From positions 32,032,289 to 32,096,288 of the forward strand of contig NC_054869.1 of the NCBI RefSeq assembly GCF_018320785.1: a DNA stretch of 64,000 nt, in the 5' to 3' direction. Each line of letters starts with the position of its first letter. The stretch's first letter is position 1. This DNA is from Cheilinus undulatus. Its lineage: Eukaryota > Chordata > Actinopteri > Labriformes > Labridae. Below the pieces are notes generated by a model. That model did not search any database. It had not been told where the DNA came from and saw nothing but the letters and a program-made list of their open reading frames with translations. Shown here piece after piece: positions 35,101-49,300 of the stretch. Made by a program: the position numbers and the translations under genes.

Positions 35101-38100
35101 GTATCGGCACCATGACAGCAAACATCTGGCAGACAGCTTCAACTTAACAGTCAAAGCTAAAGACCTGCGGCTTACAGAGAGAATCAGTGTGAAGGTTTAT
35201 CTTGAAAGTCATCAGAGGCCACCCATCGTGCAGCATCAAAACATGCTACTGGTGGAAGAAGGGAAGCCAGCAAAGATAGATGAGACTATATTGGAGGTGA
35301 GTTTCTAATTATAGGGACAGATTGATAATTTTTAGTCAAAGTTCATGTGAATGATGGATATTTTGGAGGGTTATCTTTTCTTACCATATGAGAAGGACTA
35401 GTATTTGATTTTATGTTTAACGTAGTTACGATGTCATGTTTTATCTTCCCTCAAAAACTTGATTATTAACTCTAAAATTATTTCTTTTAACAGCCCGCAT
35501 CTTTTTGTTTAGTTTTGTTTACAAACAAACACAACACATGCAGCAGCTTATCTTACCTTAAAGACAGGAAAATATGTTCTGATAAAAGGTTGTAGTACCT
35601 GTTCTGTCTTTAAAGGCTGCTGAAAGGGTAGAAACTGACCAGTTTATGATGATGCCATGTTACATTGAGAGCAAAAGGAAAGCTAAACCACAGTGACACA
35701 TGGAACATTTCAAATTTAACCACTGAATATGTTCTCTGATTGATGCAGGTCATTCATGAGGACAACCTGCCATCCGAGATTGTATTCACAGTCACGGCAG
35801 GGCCGTCTCACGGCTTTCTCCGGCGTTTTGTGGAAGCTGAGGAGCGTTACATCGGAACTGAACATTCCCCTGTCAAGACATTTACCCAAAAGGACGTTAA
35901 CAGTGGGAACATCCAGTACATGCAGGTGGAGCCCAGCAAAGTCAACGACACTTTTGTCCTTGATGCCACCAACGGGATCACTGACGTCACTGGCATTAGG
36001 ATGTCTGTTGACATTATCCCACGCCTCATCCCACTCCAGGTCTCTAATTTCACGCTGAACGAGGGAGCCTCGAAGGCACTGACCCAGGATGTGCTCAAAG
36101 TTGTCAGTCAACACTTTGCTGGAATTAATTTCCTGTATAGTTTGACTCAGCCACCCAAGCATGGTCACATCGAACACTCCCGACACCCGGGTATACCCTT
36201 AACCTCATTCAGCAGGAGACAGGTGAGATGCTCTTGCACATTTTCATGCTTTTGTTTAATACGAATACATATGAAATCATGCAGGTCATACATTTCTGAA
36301 ACAATATTTTTTATTTTTATTATTTACCCATTTTCTTACCATACTTGCACCAGAAAAAGTCCCACTAAATAACTGTTATTTTTAATAATGTGTCCAATTA
36401 ATCAATTGGTGGGATATGATACGAATCAATACGATACGATACAATACGATACGATGTCATGTGTTGTCTCCCTGCATGGGGAGATTTGTCTTTGACTACA
36501 AATGTCTAATGAGTAAATAAGTAGATTTCATGTCATTTTTCATGTTCATACCTAGAGACCTTAGCAAGACACTGAGGCTGAATTTGTAGAATTAATAATT
36601 TAAGATGGTCAAGTCAACATTTTGACAGTTTTGTTAATTTAAGAATGATTTGGTGGATTGATTTATAGATAATTTTAAAATCCTGTGAGGAGTTTTAACC
36701 GGGTTTTAAAACTGAATAAAAATAATTGCAATGTCTTTTTATGTCTTGCAAGAGCAAAAAAGAAGTGATCATTGACAAGATTTATTATACTAAATTGTAA
36801 TTATAAATGCCTCAGAAAGCTGTTGTAGAGCAAGTCAAGCAATCAATAATATGTATGGTGACGATTTATAACCCAGGTCATTTCAAGAAACTTTTCAAAG
36901 AGGGCAGACCTAGACTGCACTCTGGTCTTATTTATAAATAAAGACCCAACATTAATCCACTATGAGCTGAGCACTAAGCAACATCTAGCAAAGTTTCACT
37001 GACAAGGAAGGCTTTACTTTTAACAGAACAGAACTAGACTCATGCTGAGCAGCCGTCTGTTAAAGCTGTGCTAGGGTTGTAACGGGATAGAAGGAAAGGG
37101 CAGAAAGATAGAAGTGGGAAATGGCGAGAAAGAGAGCGGGAGGTGAAGAAAGAGAGAAGGAGGAGATGATGAAAGATAGGAGAGAGGTGCAGAATGTGAT
37201 TGTTCTGGTCATAAATCCATCTTCCATGTTCTTGGATACCTTTTTTACACTTTCCACTGCAGGGATTCCTTATCAGTAAGCAGGATGACATTTTAAGTTT
37301 GACTTAATTGCAATTAATTAAGATGCACGACTAGTGCACTTTTTTTTCCCCTAGTTTAAGGCAGTTGAAAAACAACACAAAAATAGTCCTGCATGCAAAA
37401 TCGTGAAAATAATCTGGATAATCAGGCAGCAGACCTCTATGGTGGGGCGTTTGGCTGCAGACCTCTACAATAGAGTGACCTCGACTGTGGGGCGGGAAGT
37501 GACATATATTACCCAAGCCAGATACAGAATGATGTATTCAATGACATATTTTTTTCTGTCAGAGATTATGATAAGTGGCTATTTTTCACAACAGCAGAAT
37601 TTTATGAATAAATATCAAAAATTGACTGAGGGGGACAAATTAAAATTTAACACAACAAAAAACTTAGGAAAACCCAAAGAGGATTAGGGTTAGGCCCCCA
37701 GACCCTAAAGGTCAGGGTTAGGGTAAGGGGGATGAAATTAAAGATACCGCAAACTAAGAGAAAGCACAACAAGGGTTATTAAGTCACTTCCCGACCCACC
37801 ATAGAGGTCTTCAGCCAGATGCCTCTTGAATTTTATCATGGTTATCTACAGAAATTACGAAATTAATCGCAGTTAATGTATTTTATATTTTGACAGCCCT
37901 GAAAAAGTAAACACTATTTACAAATGTATAGTCAGTTTAGGCAATTAGATACAAACCCAAAGTCACTCAGAGCAGCTTGAATATTAGTGCAGTTGTTGTT
38001 TTCAGGCTTGAATGTAACCTAAAGCTTGTATTGTCTTTTTGTGCTTTTCCAAACAATATGCTTTTTCAGCTTCAGGTCTTTCAACAAGCATGTTTACAAC

Positions 38101-41100
38101 ATTTGTTACTTTATAGTCATCCCTACTTATTATGTTTGCGCACTAATAGGTTGATAAAAACAGCATTTCCCTTTCTTAGCTCTTTTACACCTAACCTATC
38201 CCATCTGGAATGTCTTCACCCTGAGGTTACCCTCATTATTATTACACTAATTAATTTTACAAATACTAAAAGTAATGTGTTATTTTTTTCCTTATTCATG
38301 TGCTATCACATGGAATGAGAGATAACCCAAGAGTCAAACATCATTATTGTTTTCTTCCCTTTTTTAAAATAGTATTTGTAGTCCTTTATCTCAGGTGTTT
38401 CCTAATTATGTCTGCTATGTTTAATCAGGTGGAGCATGAATTTATTTACTACGTGCACGACAGCAGCGAAACCTCATCTGACAACTTCACCATAGTGGCA
38501 AACGACACAGGCCTGAGGAAGCAGAGTGCAGCACAGACGGTGTACATCCAGGTTACAGCTGTCAACGACGAGCCTCCTGTTATTACAGCCAACCGCGTCC
38601 TCAGGGTGAGTTTGCAATGCTGCTCTATATTTAAACACTAACCGTTTTTTTTTTTTTTTTAACTTCCAAGTCTGGCACCATCGCTTACTGTCAGACAATT
38701 TTTGTGTGGGCAGTGTTACAAGTAGCTGTGGCTGGTTGGAAGAGGGGAACTATGTTTGCTATGTGGAGGAGGGTCCAGAGGGGCCTGTCTGCCGAGAAGA
38801 TTTTGACACACATTCAGAGGTGCCTGCAACTTATCTGGAAGTCTATTATGGTTGTAAGGAGTTCAATGCTCAAAGAAATGACCCAAGGATTGAAATAAAG
38901 CCCTCACTTTTAGGTTCAATGGTTGCAAGGAGTTTCTTTCGTGGTTTGAAGAGGGAGTTGCTTTACATTGTTTATATATATATATATAATATGTATGACT
39001 GGAACTGATATCTAAGACCCATCATGACTTTAAAATTTTAAAAACAAAAGGAGTCAACTGCTGGGCACTGTATAAGGCTATGCTACTTAAATATTTTTGC
39101 TTTAATTTTGTCTTTTTCACAGCATCCTAATGTGGAGTTACATGACAGTATTGTGTTTAATAAGCAAACACTGACTATATGGCTCTGGTTCAATCCAGAT
39201 TCCTTTTACTTTACCTCTTTGTGTCTGCCCAGAAGACCTACTGGTTGTTTACAACCAATCTGTAAAAAGAGCTTGTAATTACATATGTTTTAGGACTCTT
39301 GCTTGTAAATTTGATGGAAATTGTCATGTGTGTCCATGTGCTGAGCCATGCCGACTTGTACTCTGTGGGCTTCAGTGGCTGGAGTTGGGTGAGGTCCAGC
39401 TGGAAAGAGGAGCTGAAGTATAGCTCTCCATTGTCTGTGCAGCTTTGCCCCAAATGCCTTAGATTCCTCTAGGATTCTGCAGACTCACTGAAGAGACACT
39501 TCTTACATGTACTGCGCAGATAGTGAACGAACTGACTCAATTAATCAGATTTCCTGAAGCTGTTGAGGATTTTAGGTCACTGACAGACTTGTCTACACAT
39601 GCTCTGTTTAATTACGATGTATTAGTCATTCTGATGTGTTCTAATAAAGCTGTAACTGAGTACATTTATTTAATATTACAGACATACAGTGTCCTCTTTC
39701 AAAGATCTTAAAATTTTTCAAAACACAGGAATCAATGCACTTTGATGAGGTGACCACCCACAACATGTAATTCCAAATGTGCAGAACTGAATTCACATTA
39801 AAAAGCATGGCAGATATACACATTGCCTACATAAAATGCAGACAATCTGCAAACAGCTTACCCAAACGCCTGTCCCAACAGGTTTGTTTGAACTGATTTA
39901 AGAGAGATAAACAGTTAAGTGTTAAGGTGTTGGGTGGAAGTGAACTGGGTGCTTACTGTCCACAAGGTGGCTCTCTGCTCCTGCACTTCAGGTTAAGTTT
40001 CATACCTGCATTGTTTACTAGAGCTGCAAGATTTCCTGATTACTACTCACAGTCTTTATTAAAGTGAAGCTGTTTTGAAATTGATTAAATGTAACATGAA
40101 ATTGTTACAGTGTTGAATTAACCCTGAAACAAGCTTGCAGTCAACATTCAGAAAAATAAATGTAGATAGAAAAGCAAAATCTGTGTTGGAATAACAAAAT
40201 ACCACCATCAAAATGCAGAGGTGGACTTTACCATTAAGCAAAGTGTCTGGGTCCCCGGACTACTCGGAGCCCTGAACACTAACTACCCTTTTCTCCTACA
40301 CTGGCCTGTACTCAGGCCCTTTGGAATTTTAACACATTAAAGCATGGAATATAAAGTTAACTAGGTCATGTTATAGTGGTATAAGAGCAAGCTGTAAATG
40401 GTTATTTCAGGTATTTGTGTGAATCCTGATATATTATTCTTTTACTTTTTCCTTTAAAAACACCAAAAACAAGTCTTACCTAGGGCCCAAAAAAGGCTAA
40501 ATCTTCCACTGCCAAAGTGTTAACTATTTTTCACACCCTCAGTACCACTTGATTTTGTCGCTTTGGAAACTTCTCATTGGCCTATTTCTCTTTCCCAGAC
40601 ATCGATGCATAATACTGTCACAATGTGGTGCTGGTTTGGCACAGCTGGTAATGCAGACCCTCATATACAGATGCCACAGTCTATGGTGCACTAGTTGCAG
40701 AGTCAAATCTTGGTCTTTGTGCTCTTTGGTGCATCTTCCCTTACTCTTGCTCCACCTATTTCCTAAATAAAGCCAAAAGAACTGTCACAATGCCACATAG
40801 CATACGTTCTGATGGATTCAAAATTTTGTTAGCAAATATTGAACACCCAGGGTTTCTCAGAGGTGCAATGCAAAACTCATCTAAGCAAATATATTTGTCC
40901 AATTTCTGTTAAAAAATTTCTAATTTCATTTCACTCAGAAGTCAAGAAAAAATCTTGTTTCAAGTTGAGATGCGGGATACTGGATTTTTGCAAATAATCA
41001 TTCTGCCAGTATTTCCAAACTCATTTCAGTCTATACCTTTATAATGATACTGATATACAAACATCCTTTACTGTAAAGAACACCAGGTCTGTGCTGTACC

Positions 41101-43343
41101 AGAATTGAGCTTTTTATTTTATTGTGACTGTTTCAGAAGTAGACCCACTCCTCTCTCTGCTCCCCTTGACTCAGCTTCCCTTTGTACAGGAGACACTTAG
41201 TGTTCTACAATTAAAAGAGGGGGGGCGTGCATCTGAATGGGTTTCAGTATTTCAGTATCAGTTAAAATGAGGAAATATTGGTATGTATCTCAGATGTTGG
41301 GCAGATATTGGCATAAGTCCAATATTTTGCACCCCTTGTTGTAAGTTGAAACAAGATGCTTTATCCAGATTTGCCAGGTTAATGTAGCATAGAATAGCTG
41401 TAATTTAATGTTCTTCACAGAAGTTTGACAAAAACACTTCTATTTTAGCTTTTGATGATCTGAGTTGTCCAACTGCCTTTTAGTTATGTCCTGAGTGTCT
41501 TGGGTTTTTTGTTTTTTTGAAAAGCAGTTTGTTTAGATTGAAAGGATTTCAAAAATTACGTTTCTTTTCTGTCTGTCAGATGATGAAGATCTTTAATAGG
41601 ATAAAAGTAAACAATGATTGTGACAATACTTAATTTTTATCAGTCAAGTCTCACAGGAGTTCATTTAACATGGATCAAAGGTTGTAAGTGCTGTGTTTCT
41701 TTTCTGCTTCTTAAGCTGCTGCCTGATGAGCAGCAGACCCCTGCCATGTTTGACTCAAAGGGCCTGTTTGTGCAAATTAATCTCATGTTTCCTCCCTGAG
41801 TTTTCTGAGTCACACTGATCATCAAACCCAGAAGACTGATCCTGCTGTGACTTCCTGTTGGGGGATCGTTGTTTTGATGTAGGTATAGTCATTTCCAACA
41901 CACATTAATGTGTGCAGCAACTGCAAATGTTCTCACATGAGAGGACATGGTGCTGTGCGAGCAATATGATGGTGTGGTGCTGGTGCACCATGTAGTAAGT
42001 GATTGTGGTGTTTCAAGGTGTTAAATTAAAAAAGTACCTCATGCTTCTTTTCCAGTAAGTAACGCCTTCAACAAAGTGAGAGGCCAGATTCCCAGCAGTT
42101 ACTGCTCAGCCTTTAATTTTTGTCATTTAAAGGCCATTAAGACTGCAGTGTCACCCCATATTTAGTGGTTTTAAAAGGTAAAACCTATCCTATGGTTCTT
42201 CAAAACTCTCAAGCTAGCCCGGTCAGGCTGCACCTCTGCAGCTGTTTTATAACAATACTTCTTTTTCCTTCTACAACTGTCATCTCTGCAGTGTAGGTTA
42301 ACCAACATTTCTCACATGCACCAACCATCAGAGACTAATAGTGAGAACTCCCTGTTACATTTACCAGGCTGTTAACACTGAGATGTTGTGATCACACCCT
42401 TTAAATTGAATTCTCTGCACCTTGTGGCTAGTTCGCACTTCAGCATGGCCTTAAAAATATCACAGGAAATTTCCCCTCATTTATAAAAGATGCGTATGTG
42501 ACTATGATAACCAGAAATACTCAAGACAAAGGCTCTGTATTAAGATGGCCTGTAAGCCTCATGTGGTTTGAAGATGAAGACAAAATGCCCCTCTGGCAGG
42601 TGCTGTTGCACTTTTGAAGAATGAGTCTGAGCAGTGGGGATCTGCTGGAAGAGCAGCAGCTTCTTCTCACTAAAAACACATTAAACTAACAAATACAGCA
42701 GCAAAAATCCCTCAAGACAGTTTAGCTCGCAGCAGAACAGATTCTTGAGTCAGTTTAAAGAAGAAATTCATTGATTTGGAAGTTCAGTTACTATTGTTTA
42801 GGAGTTTGTTCTGTTTTCTCTTGATTTTCTCCTGTAGGGGAGGCAATCATGGTGTCTTACACAATTTTATAGCATCAAATGAAGAAGGTACGAGGGATTA
42901 ACCATAAATGATTGTACCCAAATAATAAATCAAAAACATTTAAAGTACAAGCGTCAATTTTTTCTGACTTACTTCATGTAAGAAAAAAGGTTTTACTTAT
43001 TCATTTGATTTAACTTTGATTGAAAGGTACAGCATGTGGAGATTTCACACTGAAATGTCTAAATTTGTTGTTTGCAGATGACCTTAGTCACGGAGAAGAA
43101 CTCCAGATGGGGGGCAGAAGGTGATTTCTGCATGTAGAAGTGCGATTGAAATGCCAAAGTTTTGTGCTGTTTATTTTGGCCCGAGGCTGATTGCAGCCGA
43201 TGTTAACACTTGTATTTTCACTATTAAAATGTCGGGAATATGACTTTGTTTTACCTAGACATGATGTCAGCGTTCTGTTATTTATAGGGATGCGCTGATC
43301 CACTTTTTTTCAGTTCCAACCCAATACCAACTGATTCCGGGAA

Positions 43344-43387
<44 letters not shown>

Positions 43388-46300
43388 TTTTTTTTTTTCT
43401 TTTTTACAATTATTATCGTTGTTTGTATAATGTGTGAGGTTACATGAGGCTGTAGTAAACCACCCAGCTCCTCTTATTAAAAAGCAAAAAAAAAAAAAAA
43501 AAAAAAAATTTGAATTGAATTTAAATGTATTCCAAATTTATTTGAACTACTACAACGCTAGCTTTCAATGCTAGCCACGCTGTAGAGAGTATTATCGGGC
43601 TAACGTCACACCCACTCTTCTTTTGTTCTCTCGTCTTTAGACTAGTTTTAACTATTCTAAATATAGATTTACATTTAATCGACTTGGTAATTATACCGCT
43701 AAGAACATCCTTAACTAATACTAGCTCAGTTACACATAGACTGTCTCGTGTTAGACTGCGGTGCGTTCATGGTCTATCGCGAACTGTAGGGTGGATTTGG
43801 ATCGGCCACTTCTATCGGTATATAGATTGGTCGATCTATTAATTACGTCCATATCAGACCCGATACAGATATTGGATTGGATCAGTCCCATCCCTAATTA
43901 TTTGTCCAGTAGAGGGCGCTCTGATTACTTCCATGAGAGACTAGAGCTCAGAACAGCTTGGCTGAGCATCAGATTTTTTGAAGAGAACATTTCGTGTCAA
44001 TGATATTTTTAGAAATAATTTTCGAAATAAAACTCCCTAAGTTTCCTTTTTTTTTTAGTTCAACCTGCTTGTCCATGAGTCTTTAGGATTATCTAGCTTA
44101 ACATTAGCTAGCTAAAAACTTTAGCTTAGTCAGTCACAACACAATAAACATAATGGTGGAGTATCTTACAATAATATTACGCTCACGCAGGCAGCCCTAA
44201 GAGGAATAGTCACGACCTGCAGGGATGGGTTGGAGGGTGGGGATGGGTTTTTTTACATTAAAAAATATATGTAAAAGTTTAATCGGCTGATATATCGTAT
44301 ATTTAAATTTATTTTTTCCAAATGCTAGTATCGGCCCCCAAAAATTCATACCAGTCAGGCCCTACTGTCTAAAGTCTGGAGGAGCAGAGTCAGACAACAC
44401 TCACATACAGTCTGTTTCCACCAAGTGAAAAGCTGTTAAAGGGGCTCAGCTAACCTCATATCTCAGAGTAGTATGTAGTCAGAGGTAGGGGCTGCATAGG
44501 CCAGTTGGTTTTACTGCTGTGTGATGACTCTTTTTGCTTGAAGTCGACCAGTCATTCATCACAAGATTGGGCATTGACAGTGTGTAGCTCTTGATTGATT
44601 TATCTAAGGTATTTGACTCTGCAGACCACAGTTTACTGATAAATGTGCTTCATCACATTGGCATGTCATACCAAGCAGCATCATAATTAGCCAACTATTT
44701 GATTGGCAAAATGTTCAGATGGCTGGATCCACCTTCTCCTCTCTGGAGGTCCTAAAGGAGTGCCTTAATATTCATTTGTAGGACCTATTTTATTTTCTAT
44801 TTATGTCAACAGTCTGTGATAACTTGTCAAATGCCTCATATTATTTTAAGCAGATAGCACCATTATTTTTTTGTTGTTAATACATTTTGTAGGCCTTTGA
44901 GTTTTTAATCTGCTTTGAGTGTTTTTCAGTCTTGTCTGCAGAAACTTAACTTGGTCTTAAATGCTGATAAAACCAAACACATGGTCAATACAAGTTCAAA
45001 TACAAGTAAGCTACCAGGGAACATCCCGACAATTTTAACTACACAAGGCTGACCTACTGAGCTAGTGTCAAAACTATACATGTCTGTGTTGACTTAGTGA
45101 TCTGAGCAGTACTTAGGATTTTAGAGGGCATTTTTTAGGTGGTCTTATATCTAAATGGATTAGATAAAGGCTAAATTAACATAAAATGGAACAATGGACA
45201 GCAAGAACATGGCAGGTAAGGCATAAAGTTCTACTGTAGAAATCTAGACAGTGCATCAGTGTTGTTGTTGTTGTTTTTTTTTTTTTGTTTTTTTTTGTAA
45301 ATTCTGTTATATATCATATTAGCCTTTTTGTTGTTTGCACTCGCACCAAAAAATCTTTGTAAGCTGCCTGTTGTTAGGAGTATATGGATTATGATTCCCA
45401 ATATATACTGTATATATTGTTAGTTATTTTAAACTATCCCCTTCTCTTGTAGATTCGTTCATGATTTCATCAATGACTAGTCGGAGTCAAGTCAACTTTT
45501 GTCACATGAAAGTTGACTTTAAAAATTCTTAAGTCATGCGATGCTTAGTCAGAGGTCTGCAGGACTAAGTCATTTGTGATGTCATGTATTTTAAAGGTTG
45601 GGTGGGATGAGGTCATGTATTGATTGATTGATTTGTGATATCAGTCCCCTTTATACCAGACAAATCAGTCAACCTGTGGAAAAAAATCACCTGTTTTTTT
45701 GTTAAGTGTAAGGATCATACTCCGTGTATGTAGAAATGTTCCAATGATAACTGCAGTGTTCAGGGCCACTTAGAGCTGTAACATACTTACTTTCTTCCAT
45801 CAAATTGATGGCTGTTTGTCTTTTTGTGTGTTAGTATTTATTCCTGTCCAGATGATATTTTTAAAAAAGTCAGAATGAGGTTGTGGGGACTACTAAGATA
45901 CATATTGCTGAATTCCATTTAGCTTCTTTAGCATACAAGGCTTTGTTGTGTGTTCTGACTCAGTGTCATGGCTTATAGGGACAGAACTGAATAATGTTTT
46001 AGTACCTGTTCTGTTCCTATTATTATGAGTCAGAATTCATGTGATAAAGAGATTTTTGTGTCCAGTAATTACAGCGGAATTTGAACCTGTGTGAGGGACG
46101 CTGACATGTTATACAATAGCTGCTCAAGCCTGCTGGACAGAAGCTCATCCTTTGTTGTCAGGAGTCTGCATGCTTCAGCAGTTTTGTGTTGTGTGTCAAT
46201 GAGTTCCTCTGTTCCTTCGTGTTAGCTCCAGGCTCTTTGAATTTACATGGAAGGAGGACCTAAACTGTGGCTTGCCGACACGCTGCGGTTCATCCAACTG

Positions 46301-49300
46301 TGCTTACAATCTGCATGGCTATTTTTAGTCCCGAGATGTCCTTCGTTTTAGATTATGTCGTAGAAAGTAGCTTGAGAGATGCCAAGAGTGACATTTTATT
46401 CCATAGGTTGTTTGTGTCTTTAGGTGCCTCGGTTAGGGATTTTTGTTATGGCAGCTCAGTGTGATGGGGTGATGTGCTGTGTGGTTGAAAATGTTGTGGA
46501 TAAAGAGAAATTAAGGGGGAAGGAGCCTCTGTTCTATGGTTTAATGCCTGACAAGGATGCATCAGCTGCTTCTATTAGTCTTATAGGTGCCCCACTTTCT
46601 TTTTAATGCTTAACATACTCTACATATTCTACAAGTGATTTTAATTCATGAATTAAGTATTTGATTTACCCTAAAACGGTTCTTTCCTGAGGGCAATTTA
46701 GTTCATTTTGTCCCAAGAAACTTGGATTATTCAGATCTTTTAAAGAAATGAAAATAAGCTTCAAAGTAACATCCTTTCCCCTTATGTGACTTAACAATAG
46801 GATATTTCATTCCATCTTTCAGTAAATGTCAGACCCACATTTGGCTGTCACGTCATATAATGTCAAATAAAATATCTCTGTTGCTATGTCCCTCGAGGTT
46901 TGTTGTCATGTGAATTACAGATGGCACCTGCTGTGTCCTTGTCCATCTTGTATCCAGGTTTGGGTGTCCTCCGTGACAGAGATCAGACCGGAGGATCTGA
47001 GAGCCCAGGACCATGATAGCCCCCCAGAGGAGCTTTACTTCATGGTGACCCCGCCCAGCAACGGACACTTGGCCCTGAAGAGTGCTCCCATGAAGGTCGT
47101 GCTCAACTTCACCCAGGCGCACATTGACCAGGGGCAGCTGCTGTTTGTACACAAAGGTAAAATCGGCTTCAGCCACTCAAATAGAAACCAACACAACATT
47201 CAAGAGGAGAGAGGAGATTTTTATTGACAAATAAGGCAAGATACTTTGTGTGAAGGTTTTCTGTATTTGTTAGAATGTGAGAGAAAACTTGCACCTAAGC
47301 AGTACAACATAGAAAGGTAATCAAATCAGTTGTTTGGCTTTTATTTAAATACAAAGTATTTTAATGTCTTATTTATTGAATGATGTTAAAAATTCTCTGT
47401 TTTTTAACTGTGTAAAGCAGCAGTATTGAACTTGTCTATCCGGGGTTCCCACTGATCCTTGAAAAATCTTAAAAAGTATTAAATTGGACATTTAAATTGG
47501 ACAGAATTTATATCTCAAAAAGTCTTATTCTTTTACTTTTACCAGTGAGAGGTCTTAAATTTTAGGAGGCACACTGACTAAGACTTGCTTGTATACAGTC
47601 TTCATTTTGTAGCCCACATTATAGGATTCAGTTCATTCTTTTTTGCGTATATGCTTATCCACGTAACAGTAAACGACATTGACAGCCATGCAGCCTGTAC
47701 TTAACTCGTGTCGGCCCCACTCCTCAATTTGAGCGGGGATCAGAGGGGATCCTTCAGTGTTTGAGAGATTTTAGCGAAACGATCAGCTACATGTACTCAG
47801 CCACAAACAAAGGACTCATCATTGTTAAAGGCTATGCCAGAAAAACAGCGTCAATGACATGACGGCTGTAAAGTAAGCATCAAGAAGTCTCTGTCCGTAC
47901 TCATTCCCTCATGTCTGCACTTCCTTCCCGTTCCTTTTTTTAACTCCTACTGAGACACATCCGCACACAATAGACCAATTATTAAAAACAGTTTCTCAAT
48001 AGTTGATCAGCAAAAACCAGAGGAATCATCTAAAAAAGTATAAAATCAGCCACTGATGCAGGGAAAAGTTTGAGACAGGAGGAGTTAGCATGCTACAGTC
48101 AGCAAGTAAGGTTTTAAAATTATTAAGTCTTTCTGTGCAACATCAACATGTTAATCCTTTTATTTTAGTGAAATCAGTAGATTATTCTTTTTAATGTTTG
48201 GCTTTATGTAAAGTTAACCTTAGATAGTCTTTGTTTTCTAAGTGTTAAAGCAATTAACAAGGCTTGCTCATGTGTTTAAAATGAAACTATTCAGCTTAAA
48301 AGTCACAAATTTAAGTTAACTACAACATAAGCTTTTTTATGATGAATTAAAAATATTTTTTAATTTTTAACTTAATTTTCTCCACAAATAAGTGTGTACA
48401 TATTATCCAGAATTTAGTGAGTATTGAATGCTCAAAATTTTCTGTGGGATGATAGGGCCCTGTGAAATCCGTTTTTTATTTTTCCAAATTCTGTTTTTTC
48501 CGTTTTTATTTTTTTGAATTCCATTTTTTAACCTTTCCAATAATTTTACCATAAAAAGAGTTTCTTGTTTATGTAAATGATGTAAATGTTCACTAATTAA
48601 ATAGAAATGAACTTAAATTTATTGAAAAAGGGCCACAGTTGGCCCAGGAGCCGTTGTTTGGATAACCCTGCTATAAAATGAATATAACCAGTGTAACAGT
48701 CAGATATTTCCAACATTTTAAGACACATCCACATGTATAATCACATCCTAACTGATGTTTAAAATAGAAATGAAGAAATCCCTCTGTTCTCTCAAACACA
48801 GAGTGATAGTAACTTGATAAGAAAGTAACATTAAAGTTAAATGGTTAAAAGTAAACCTGTTACCAAACTTTTCTGTACTCTCGCACTCTGTAACAGTCCA
48901 TGCAGTTTGATGCTGCATTGTGTTTTACTCCTGACTGTAACGGCTCTCTCCTCGTCTCCCTCCATACATTGCTGTCTGTCCGTCTGCCTCATATCAGACC
49001 GTTACCTTAATGCAGACACGTATTGGCTCGTTAAGCAACGAAAGGGAACTACAGTATCTACAGGAGGAATTATTAAGCTATTTGATACTGGAATTTAACA
49101 TCATTTAGACTGTGGGACTTCATAAAATCTCAAGTCCATCTGACTCAAGTTTGAAGCCTCTGAGGGGTGAGTAGGTCTTCAATTTGTGACTTCAGCTGTG
49201 TGCCTCGCATGCAGACATACCTCTCTCTATCCTTGACTCTCTGGTGTGGTGAGGTTAAATAACTCAAAGCACGGATGAGTTTTCTTGAATGTGCAATATT

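Larger units (their letters stand above)
43285..43896. mobile_element. hAT-like element with TAGGGATGCGCTGATCC ends
   Basis: The left end TAGGGATGCGCTGATCCA and right end TTGGATCAGTCCCATCCCTA are inverted and similar. Inside are a (TA)n tract and a 23-base A run. It is non-autonomous and lies in cspg4 intron 5. Confidence 0.65.

Noticed and set aside
35716..36186. 156-codon minus-strand ORF opposite cspg4 exon 4
   Set aside because: It is the antisense shadow of a well-supported exon with good splice sites and CSPG motifs.
46267..46606. Two overlapping ORFs in cspg4 intron 5
   Set aside because: No splice signals in frame, no domain, and including them would break the CSPG repeat joined cleanly by exons 5 and 6.
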